Origin: Priapulus caudatus
Lineage: Eukaryota; Priapulida; Priapulimorpha; Priapulimorphida; Priapulidae
Assembly (NCBI RefSeq): GCF_000485595.1
Contig: NW_014577448.1
Coordinates: 1-26,629, forward strand
Reading direction: 5' to 3'
DNA: 26,629 bases
Shown here: piece after piece, positions 1-11,400 of the stretch
How the letters are laid out: each line of letters starts with the position of its first letter
How positions within the stretch are numbered: position 1 is the first letter of the stretch
Position numbers and translations under genes: made by a program
Notes under the pieces: model-generated
The model's input: the letters and a program-made list of their open reading frames with translations, nothing else
Databases searched by the model: none
Told to the model about the DNA's origin: nothing

Positions 1-3000
1 TGCGATTACAGATAAATTGGATTACACATGACGCGAATATAAATTGAGTAAAGAATGTACATATATTTTATCAAGCTGTAATTATCGAGCATGTTGAGGT
101 CGATGGGGCACATCTCCCAGGCGATGTAGCACATATAATATTGATCACATAATGATTAACATGAAGTCAAGAAATAATAGTTTAACATACAATGCCTTTC
201 TCTGCAGGAGCTTACTTTTGGTGCGATTACAGATGAAATTTATACACAATGAGCAATATTAATGTAGAAAATTATACATATATTAGCAAGTGTAATTTAT
301 GCGAAGAGACATGCTTGAGGTCGACTGGAGCAACATTACTCCAAGGCGATTGTAACACATATACTTGACACATAATGACTTAACATGAGTTCTGTAAATA
401 AATATGTAACATCAATGCTTCTCTGAGGCAATTATTTCTGGGTGCCGTATTACAAGATGAAATTTATACACATGACGCGATATAATTGAGAAAATATACA
501 TATATATTATCAAGTGCCTAATTATGAGCACATGCCTTGAGGTCGCCTATGAGCACATTCTCAGGCGATGTACAACAATTTATACTGACACATAATGATT
601 AACATTGAGTCAGAATAAATTTGTAACATCAATGCTTTCTCTGAGGGAGTTATTTTTGGCTGCGCGTATTTACAGCTATGAATTTTTACACATGACGCGA
701 ACATAAATGAGAAAAATATACATATAAATTATCAAGTGTAATTTATGGAGCCACATTTGTGATAGGTCGATGGACAACAGCTCCAAGCGCGATGTACACA
801 AATACTGACACATGAATATTAACATGAGCTTAGAAATAAATATGGAACATCAATGCTTTCTCTGAGGAGTTATTTTGGTGCGATTACAGAATGATGAAAT
901 TTATACACATGACGCATATATTGCACTAATAATATACATATATGTATCAAGTGTAATTCATTGCCGAACACAGCTTGAGGGGTCGATGGAGCACATCTCC
1001 AAGGGCGATGTACACATATAACTGACACATATATGATCAAACATGAGTCAGAAATAAATATGCTAACATCAATGCTTTCTCTGAGGAGTTATTTTGGCTG
1101 CCGATTAACCGATAAAATTTTACACATGTACGCGAAGATAATTGAGAAAATGCTACATATTTATTATACAAGTGTAATTATATCGAGCACATGTGAGGTC
1201 GATGCGGCGCACATCTTCCAGGCGATGCTACACATTATATATTGACACATAATGATTAACATGAGCTCAGAAATAAATATGTAACATATCATGCTTTCTC
1301 TGTCAGGAGTTATTTTTGGTGCGAATTACAGATGAATTTATACACATGAATGCAAATATAATTGAGAAATATACCATTATTATTGAGCAAGTCTAATTGT
1401 ATGCAGCACATGTTAGAGGTCGCATTGGAGCACATCTCCAAGGCCGATGTACACATATCACTGAAACAGCATAATGCATTAACATGGCCAGTCAGAAATA
1501 CAATTATGTAACATAATGCCTTATCCTCTTGAGGAGTTTATTTGGTGCCGATGCCGATTACAGATGAAATGTTATACACATTGACGCGAATATAATTGTA
1601 TGAAAGTATTACATTATATATTATCAAGCTGTAATTTATGGGGAGCACATGTGAGGTCGATAGGAGCCACATCTCCAGGCGATGTACACATATACTGCAT
1701 CACACTTAATGATTAACATGTAGTTCAGAAAATAAATATTGGAACATCAATGCTTTCTCTGAGGAGTTTATTTTTTGGTGCGATTACAGAATGATGAAAT
1801 TTATACACATGACGCGAATATAATTGTCTGATAATATATACATATATTATCAAGTGTAATTCATGGAACACATGTTGAGGTCGATGGAGCACATCTCAAG
1901 GCGATGCTACACTATATGACACATAATTATTAACATGAGTCAGAAATAAATAATGTGAACATCAATGCTTCTCTGAGGAGTTATTTTGCGTGCGCAGTAA
2001 GATGCAAATTATATACACATGACGCGGATAAATTAGAAATATAACATATATTATCAAGTTGTATGTAATTCATGCCGAGCACATTGTGGAGGGCGATGGC
2101 GCCCACATCTCCAAGGCGATGTACACATATACTGACAGCATAATGATTAACATTGAGTCAGAAATAAATAATGCGAAACATCAATGCTTTTCTCTGAGGA
2201 GTTATTTTGCGTTGCGATATCAGAATGATGAATTTATACACATGACCAAACTTATAATTGAGAAAATTATAACAGTATATTATTCAAGTGCTAATTTATG
2301 GCGCCACGATTAGTGGAGGCGAGATGGAGACATCTCCAAAGCGATGTACACAATATATTGACACATAATGATTAACATGAGTCAGAAATAAATATGTAAC
2401 ATCAATGCTTTCTCGGAGGAGTTACTTTCGCGTGCCTTTACAGTATGAAATTTATACACATGAAGCCCAAATTATAATTGCAAACGAAAAATTACGATAT
2501 ATTGCCAAGTTAATTTTATGCGCAGCACATGTTTTAGGTCGATGGAGCACATCTCAAAGGCCGATGTACACATATTACTGCACACATAATGATTAACATG
2601 AGTCAGAAATAAATATGTAACATCAATGCTTTCTCTGAGAGTTATCTTTTAGGTGCGATTACAGATGAAATTTATACACATGACGCCGAATATAATTGAT
2701 AGAAAATATACATATATATTTATCAAGTGTAATTTATGGAGCACATGCTTGAGGTCGATGCGAGCCACAATCTTCCAAGGCGAGCACATATACTGACACA
2801 TAATGATTAACATGAGTAAGAAATAAAATAGTGTTAATCATCAATTGCTTTCTCTGAGCGAGAGTTATTTTTTTTTGCGCTGCGATTACATATGACATGT
2901 ATACACATGAGCGAATTATAATCTGAGAAAATGCTACATATATTATCAAGTGTCAATTTTATTGAAGGCCACATGTTTGAGTGTCGATGCGAGCACATCT

Positions 3001-4790
3001 GCAGAAAGCGTGCTACACATTATACTGACACATAATGATTAACATGAAATCAGAAAATAAATATTGGAACATCAATGCTTTCTCTGAGGAGTTATTTTGG
3101 CTTTTTGCCGATTTACAGAATGATGAAATTTATACACATGACCAAATATAATGAGAAATATACGATATAGTATATCAAGCTGTCTAATTGGTTGGAGCAC
3201 ATGTTGAGGTCGATGGCGAGCACATCCTCCAAGGCGATGTACACATTATAGGACAATGGCATAACATGTAGTCAGAAATAAATATCGTAACAGTTAATGC
3301 TTTCTCTGATTAGTTATTGGTGCCGATTACAGAATGAAATTGTATACACATGCACGCGAAGTATATGAGGAAAATATACATATATATTATCAGTGAATCT
3401 TATGCGAGCCACATGTTGAGGTCGATGGGGCACATCTCCAAGGCGATGACACACATGATATATTGACACATAATGATTAACATGAGTCAGAAATTAAATA
3501 TGTAACATTCAATGCTTTCTCTGAGCGGAGTTACTTTGGTTGCGATTACAGATGAATTTATACCATGAAGCAATATAAATGAGAAAATATACATAATTAG
3601 CAAGTGATAATTTACTGGCAGAGCCAATTGCTTTGAGGGTCGATGGAGCTACTCCTCAACGCGCGATGTGTAGTTACACATCATACTGACAATAATCTGA
3701 TTAACATGAGTCAGAAATAATATGATGTAACATCAATTGCTTTCTCTGAGGAGTTATTTTGGTGCGATTACAGATGAAATTTATACACATGACGCGAATA
3801 TAATTGAGAAAATATACATATATATTATCAAGTGTAATTTATGGAGCACATGTTGAGGTCGATGGAGCACATCTCCAAGGCGATGTACACATATACTGAC
3901 ACATAATGATTAACATGAGTCAGAAATAAATATGTAACATCAATGCTTTCTCTGAGGAGTTATTTTGGTGCGATTACAGATGAAATTTATACACATGACG
4001 CGAATATAATTGAGAAAATATAACACTATATTATCAAGTGCTATTTATGGAGCACATGTTGAGGTCGATGGAGCACATCTCCAAGGCGATGTACTAATAT
4101 TGACACATAATGATTAACATGAGTCAGAAATAAATATGTAACATCAATGCTTTCTCTGAGGAGTTATTTTGGTGCGATTACAGAATGATGAAATTTATAC
4201 ACATGACGCGAATATAATTGAGAAAATATACATATATTATCAAGTGTAATTTATGGAGCACATGTTGAGGTCGATGGAGCACATCTCCAAGGCGATGTAC
4301 ACATATATATTGACACATAATGATTAACATGAGTCAGAAATAAATATGTAACATCAATGCTTTCTCTGAGGAGTTATTTTGTGGTGCGATTACAGATGAA
4401 ATTTATACACATGACGCGAATATAATTGACGATAATATATACATATATATTATTCAAGTGTAATTTATGGAGCACATGTTTGAGCGGTCGATGGAGCACA
4501 TCTCCAAGGCGATGACGTGCACATATACTGACACATAATGATTAACATGAGTTCAGAAATAAAATATGTAACATCAAACGCTTTCTTGAGGAGTTATTTT
4601 GCGTGCGAGCTACAGATGAAATTTATACACATGACGCGGAATATAATTGAGAAAATATACATATATTATCAAGTGTAAATTATGGAGCCACATGTTGAGG
4701 TCGATGGAGCACATCTCCAACGGCGATGCTACACATATACTGACACATAATGATTAACATGAGTCAGAAATAAATATGTAACATCAATGC
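1..4790. repeat. Satellite array, ~206-bp unit, ~22 copies
   Basis: Head-to-tail copies of one unit run from the left edge, so the array continues outside the window. A landmark word, GAGTCAGAAATAAA and close variants, recurs about 22 times from about 165 to 4759. Clean neighbouring copies (3741, 3947, 4151, 4361) give spacings of 204-210 bp; noisier copies average nearer 219 bp because of extra inserted bases. The unit is AT-rich, with conserved blocks such as TTTCTCTGAGGAGTTATTTT and ACACATGACGCGAATATAA. Copies vary at fixed places, for example CAGATGAAATT against CAGAATGATGAAATT. No reading frame survives between copies, so this is noncoding satellite DNA. Confidence 0.95.
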
Positions 4791-4793
4791 TTC

Positions 4794-4801
4794 ATATAGT
4801 A

Positions 4802-4844
<43 letters not shown>

Positions 4845-4852
4845 GTATATGG
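4794..4852. repeat. (AT)n microsatellite at satellite edge
   Basis: The last satellite unit breaks off after ATGCTTC and passes into an uninterrupted AT/TA run, mostly 4804-4840. It marks the boundary between the satellite and single-copy sequence. Confidence 0.9.
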
Positions 4853-5002
4853 TAGGCTATAATGTTAGGCGTATGCTAGGCGTATAATGTTACGATATGC
4901 GATGTGCCTTCGCATTGCACGTATTAGTGGATAATGTAAGCGGCGCCTCGCCTGGCCTAATTGTGACGTTGCGTGACGTCATTATAGACCTGGAGGTGTG
5001 AC

Positions 5003-5059
5003 CACTGATCTCTATAATATAATCGAGATATATATATGATTATATTATAGAGATCAGTG
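5003..5059. repeat. Palindrome, 22-bp perfect arms
   Basis: Arms 5003-5024 and 5038-5059 are exact reverse complements (CACTGATCTCTATAATATAATC) around a 13-nt AT-rich loop. The word GGTGTGACC stands in direct orientation on each side (4995-5003 and 5060-5068), which is what a target-site duplication around a tiny foldback element would look like. It lies about 380 bp upstream of the TMEM41B start codon. Confidence 0.75.
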
Positions 5060-5136
5060 GGTGTGACCCAAAAGATGCACCCTAATATTTCACTTTAATA
5101 CATTTTTTAATCAATTTTTTACTTTTAATGTCAGCC

Positions 5137-5222
5137 TCTGCCACGAGGTAGCAGCATCGTCCAGTCATGTAATCGATTGTAATGCCGGCTTCTGCCACGA
5201 GGTAGCAGCATCGTCCAGTCAA
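5137..5222. repeat. 54-bp tandem duplication
   Basis: The block beginning TCTGCCACGAGGTAGCAGCA occurs at 5137 and again at 5191, with nearly identical downstream sequence through CGTCCAGTCA. The period is 54 bp. It lies upstream of TMEM41B in the probable promoter or 5' untranslated region. Confidence 0.85.
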
Positions 5223-5393
5223 GTAATTAATCGTAAATAAAATATTAGCCTACTTAAAATTAAAAGCGCAACACTAGCGTCACTCAGTGCTCTCAGTACA
5301 CTCAAACCTCCAACGAAGTAATAGAAGAACAACAATCAAATACGAGATAGGCACGAAAGTAGTTAAAAACATATAATTCGTATATATATTTAT

Positions 5394-5407
5394 GCGCCAT
5401 CTAGCGG
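5394..5407 (-). promoter_or_regulatory. Candidate CTCF-binding site
   Basis: The minus strand reads CCGCTAGATGGCGC, which fits the core animal CTCF consensus (CC-R-S-Y-AG-R-K-GGC-R-S) at every core position. It lies 34 bp upstream of the proposed TMEM41B start codon. This is a motif match only, with no evidence of occupancy. Confidence 0.45.
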
Positions 5408-5440
5408 ATCTCACATGAGAGCTCAGACCAAAATTCAAAC

Positions 5441-8400
5441 ATGGTTACTCCATCGGATAATGGCACTCTCGTTCAGCAAAGGAATGCAACCGAATCTACT
5501 CCTAAACGTCAAAGTAAAGCGCCTCGAGACATATATAATTATCCGTTGAGTCCTCTAGGTGCCGTTCCCAGAAATCCGCTGCCGCAGAACTGGAAATTAC
5601 CTTATGAAAATTACGATCTAAATGAGGAAGATTTGCAACGATTGAGAAAGCTCAGAAAGGAGTCAGACGAAGCGCGTGAGCGCCAAAAGGCGCATCGACG
5701 CCATCCTGCTGTTGTTATAGATGAAAGTAAGGTCCAGGTTTGCAGGCTTGTAGTATCAAAAAGGCAGAGTAGCTGTAGCTTGTCTATGTCTTACTGCCTG
5801 TTCAGTTTCTAGATGTGGCAGTGCTTGCAGAAATTGTAAGTTATTAGGCTACTAGTACTAACAACATTGTCATTTATCCCGCGAACTGGTGACAGTGGTG
5901 GTGGTGGGTTGGTGTTGGTTGGTGGTGGTGGCTCGACCTTAGGCCGCTTAGCCTTAGCCCAAGGTTAAGCGGTCTAAGGTCGAGCAGGCACAGGTACTTG
6001 GCCGTTTCAATAATACTAATACCAGTAGTGAATAATTTCAAAGAAGATTGACACGTATTTCTGCCGTTTTTACATATGTTCCACTTCAAGTTTATGGGCC
6101 AAAACATTCTTCTCAAATCCCTGCCGAGTCGCATGATAGTACCTAACATTGATACTGAGAAGTGGAGCTGTTGTCGCTAGTATCGCTCAATAATACAATA
6201 ATACGCCTACATGGATGTGACAACATGCAGAAAAGCCTGAATCAACGCAGTGTTTGAATACATTTTACAACGGTACCAGTGGTCGAAATAAGCGATGGTC
6301 CGGGGCCATCAAATAAGCAGGAGGACCATCAGATTTTCAGTCAATGGTCCGTAGGACCATTGAATATTTTGGTCCCAATTTACGGTAAATTTCTTGCACA
6401 CCGCATTACCTTTAGAGAACAATTTGAAATTTAGGAGGACCATCTAAATTTCAAACTAGATGGTTCTTGGGACCATCTCTTTTTTTCTCTTTATTTCTAC
6501 CCAGGGCTGAGTACGACACTAAACGGCTATAAATCTATTACCATACAAGATATGCAAATTATAGAGGTACAAATATATAAGCTCCAGATTGACAAGAATA
6601 TATACGTTTGTGTTTTTGTTTCATGCCAATACTGACGGCATATCTATACAGTAGTTGGCTACATGCAGATGCAATTTGCATTGTCACTATATTCTGTGTG
6701 TGGAACTCTGACAAGTATAATAGCACAAATTCTTGATATATATCTTATATTAGAAATTTACAAGCTGTAACTTAATTGCCACAGAATGTTACTTCAGTAC
6801 CTTACTAACTGCGCATGTTAACTAGAATGATAGCTAACATACTAATTTACGGTTTGGTCTTCTAGTAATACTGGTAGATCCTCTTGCTGACTGAGCATTG
6901 CTAGGTGCATTGTGTGTAGCTGTAGAGTAGAGAGAATGTTTACAACGATGATATTTCATTGTTTGTTTGATTCTATCTTCATCTTATCAGGAGTGAAGCA
7001 AAACGTTGTTCTTGATCTGATGGTAGTGATTAGTAGTGGGTAGATCACTCAACTTTGAGCATTTGCATGTGGTGTGTTGGCGTATTAGGTGTTCTTCGTA
7101 AGGCCAAAACAAAATATAGGTGTGGTTACGGTTTCCCGACCGACCCTATTTATTCCCAGCGACCCTAAACATTTTATTGTCAATTTTCTTTAAAGTCAAA
7201 AAAATATGAATTGGACAGTTCCTGCTTCAAAAGGCACAACGCAAATCCTTCGGACATGGTTCGTAAATAAAATATTTCAATAAAATAAAATGTTTTCCCT
7301 ACCTACCTACCCTATTTTTTTTCGGCATGTAACGGTAACCACACATATATTTTGTTTTGGCCTAATTGTAGTAGTTTGTTTAGCAGTATTTGTCATTTAA
7401 GCATGCGTGTAGTAGATTATGCTTTTAAATTTATTCCTAGTTGAATTTATTGTTCGTAAATGGAAGTGGTTTGCATCCACATGGGCTGCAATTGTCTGTC
7501 TGCTTGCTAAAATGACATAATGTGGTTCAACAATATTGGAGATTTATCGTTATTGTAATGGTTTTCTTTCGCAAGTAAATTAATTTTTAAGGTCTAGATA
7601 ATTCTTTGTTTTAAATGATGCTGGTGCGATATAGAAATACAGAATATATAGAAATACAGTGTTGCTGTTTTAATTTTGGTGCTTGAAGTTGAAATGTGGT
7701 TGAATGGGGCACACATGCAGAATTAAATTCTGTTTCTCTATATTTTTGCATTACCATTTTTACATTTTCGTACCCATATGCTTTGATTGGCTATGAGTAT
7801 GAGGCCTTGAGGCTTAGATGGCTTGAGTGGATTTGTTTGACTGTAAATGCTTAAATCCTTCCCTTGTGACAAATTGTCAATGAGCTTGCTGCATAAACAA
7901 TATAAACCTTAACGTTAGGCCTAACATTCTGGTTACGATAAATCTGCAGGAGCAAACGTAACTTTTTAGGGTTACATAGTTGGGCACTTTGCGAAGTCTC
8001 TATATATATATATATATATATATTATATAATCACATTAACGAATATGAAAAAGGAAGCCAATAATCACCTTATTGTGGTTTGGAATTTTGTATTAATTTA
8101 AGGTAAAATCATGGTTGAGTGTTGAAGGCCTCTCATCAGAGAATGATTTTAACTGAACTAAAATGAGTACATAGTAACATTGTACACCTGAGATAGAAGA
8201 ATGAGATAGATGATAGACTGATATATAAATATACACCTGAATTTTGATCCAGCAGAACTTATTGGTTAAAATGAATGGCGGCTATGTATAAAGGCTTTCA
8301 GACAAATTAGTGCCCCTCTCACAAAATGCCAATCTCATTTCCTACCTTATTCTATACCTAATCTGCTATCCCACAGCTCTGCCCCTGTCTTTGAGGCATT

Positions 8401-11400
8401 CCAGTTATTGGAGAAAAGAATCCAAATGCAAACTAATGAAAGGTGTTGTATCATGTGTTTTCAAGGCTTATATTTGTCTTTCCTATCATCAGATAGCACG
8501 GCCTACACTAAGATCAAGGCAATGAAGGCACAGCGGGAGAGCGTTCGGTGGAACCTCCTGGCACTCGGTATAACGTTCGTTCTGTCGGCTGGACTTCTGG
8601 CATACATCTATCTCAAGTTTTTGCCCAATCTTTCAGAGTAAGTAAAATGGAGCAGATAGAACTGCGGTTTTTAGCTCGCCTTGACATCGTCAAGATGAGC
8701 TATTGCCATGGGGCGTTGTCCGTCGTACGTCCGTTCGTATGTCTGTCAACATTTGGCTATGGTCAACGATAACTTGAGAACCGTTAGACCCACATGTTTC
8801 AAATTGCATACAGTTGTTACTCCTATGGGAGAGATGTGAACGTCCTATTTTGGAGCACGCCAGTCGACGTACTTTCGAACCACACCCACTTTTTGGCAAA
8901 AATGGATATGGCCATAAGTCAGTTCAGGTTCAATGGATTTTGCTCATTTTTGGTATGTGAATGAATGAGGACTGGCCCCAAAACATATCACACGTTTTTT
9001 TTTGTTTTTTTTAATTATGCATATTAGGTAGATTTTGGCAATTTCACTATATGCATTTCAGTGTCTGCCTACGGTCAACGATAACTCAAGAACCGTTTGA
9101 CCCACATGTTTCAAATTGCATACAGTTGTTACTCCTATGGGAGAGATTTGCACGTCCTATTTTGGAGCACGCCAGTCGACGTACTTTCGAACCACACCCA
9201 CTTTTTGGAAAAAATGAAAATTGCCATCTAGATTCATTCGATGTTGTTAAATTTACTTACCTACCTACCTACCTAAACATACCTACGTGTAATATTGTGT
9301 TTTAGATTCTTCGTTACAGTAATTTGACTGGAATATTATATTGCTTTTATTTGCACGATAATCGAAAACCAAAATGGCGATCATTTAGGCGTAGCGCCAT
9401 CTCTCGCCCAGATTTCATACTTTCAGATCTGAAACATTTATTTTCACATCAAAACTAACCCTGAAACAAAACAGTGAGATTTCTATTAGTATAAAACAGG
9501 GAATAAGGACATTTGATCACATTTCGGTCCATCATAAATGAAACACTGACCAAATTTGAAATATCATCTCCATCTTCTATCACACCCAAGGTGAGCTATA
9601 GTGTCATTGACACTTTCATTGGGTTTGCGGTGGATGCAGCGATGGTGACAAACTATCGGTAAAATCAGGTGAGCGCACTCGCGATGCGTGAGCCCTGGTT
9701 GCAGATTAGGGTCACTGTCAGCTCATAGAGTATCGCAGCAATAACAAAGATCAGAAAGTTGGGAAGGCACGTGCTGCCCTCTCTGAGTGCGGAGTGTGAG
9801 CAGAGATGCCAACCACTACGATTTATCCGTATTTTATACAAATTTCTATTCCTTTTGCACCACTACCCTTTTGCACCACTACGACCTACGAATTTGACTG
9901 TGATCGAAAAAAAAAATTATTTTGTCAATTTATTGTCATTTTTGACCCTCAGAATGCAGGAAATTGCATCTCAGAATCAAAAAATTTTCCGGTGGGCATG
10001 CGTGACCCTCGAACTACTCATTTGATGGCCAGAAACTACAGATTGCTTCAAATATGTGTTGGAATCTCTGTGTGAGCATTTCTCACGTTGACTGTCGCAG
10101 TGAGGAGAGAACGCACATCAAGGTGCCGCGAGACATGGATGATGCGAAGGCACTCGGCGTCGTGCTGTCTAACTACACCGACGAACACTACCGCCACGTC
10201 GTCACTGGATTCTTTCTCACCTACATCTTGTATCCTTTTATTACCAGGGTGCGAAATTAACGCGAGTTCGGAGTCAAATACTCCTTGATTTACTGTCGGA
10301 CTCCCTGATTTGACATGTACGGGGGAGTCCGTGTGACTCCCTGAAAATTCTGCCATACTAATAACTAGTTCGTTCTGAACAGAGCACGGCCTCGCCGAAT
10401 TACCGTATTTTTTCAGCTGTCCAAAGAAAATGGGGCAGACATGCCATCGCATGAATCTTCATAATAAGCACATACGTTATTGTTAATATCTTTAATTTTG
10501 AACTTCGGACTGCGGACTCCGTCATTTTGAGGGTAGGGAGTGTTGGACTCGCTTGTTCAAAAGTTAATTTCTACCCCTCTGCCTGTATTACTATCCTCCC
10601 CTACAGCACAAGGAGAGGACTTTGTGAGTCAGGGTGGTAGTGGCTAGAGCCAATGGTTGTTCTAATAGAATAGTGGGTAGGCTTCTTTAGCACTTACTCT
10701 GGCGTTTCAGACCTTCTTCAATTGATTTGTTTTTTTGTTTTTTTGATGTAACGTCGTTCTGTGGATGCCATAGTTTTGGGAGTTTAGATACAGCACCGAG
10801 CAGCGGGAGGCAAAAATGTGGTGCGTTTTATGCTATCCTTAATATGCATACAGCTTGCAGTCGTTTGCCATTCCAGGATCAATCTTCCTCAGCATCTTGT
10901 CCGGTTACCTGTTCCCGTTTCATTACGCTATTGTCCTTGTCTGTTTGGTGAGTCACATTTAATGTATGACATACTGTAAATCATTGCATTGTGGGTGGAT
11001 GCACTGGGATTGCAGTGCATATTATCAGAAGTAGATAGTAGTAGTTGTCTGATATTATTTAGTAAAAAATTACAGCTTCGAATTTTGTTGTGGGGTTTTC
11101 ATTCATCAGTGATAGGATAAATATTTAAATGTTGATGGTTGAGTTACAGAGAAGAAGAAAAGAAACCACTTTGGTGGATAAATATATTAAAATTTCATGG
11201 CTTCATATAACATACATACAACATTTTCTTTAGATACGTGATGTGTTTACGTAATTCTGCTGCATATTTTCATGTGGGACTCTTGAATATTTCAGTGTTC
11301 GGCACTGGGCGCTTCATTCTGTTACCTGCTCTCCTATCTCGTCGGGCGTCGACTTGTTTTAAGATATATCCCAGATAGGGTCACACAGTGGCAGGAGAAG

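Noticed and set aside
1033-2949. Open frames of 60-85 codons inside the satellite
   Set aside because: They differ in frame and sequence from copy to copy and arise from the repeat plus insertions.
1-4790. CRISPR array
   Set aside because: The repeats are contiguous 206-bp units with no short repeat/unique spacer pattern, in an animal-like genome.
10230-10260. Reading TMEM41B exon 3 through to TYILYPFITR
   Set aside because: Using the GTATCC donor and the acceptor at 10853 restores the conserved TYIFLQ-FAIPGS with correct phase.
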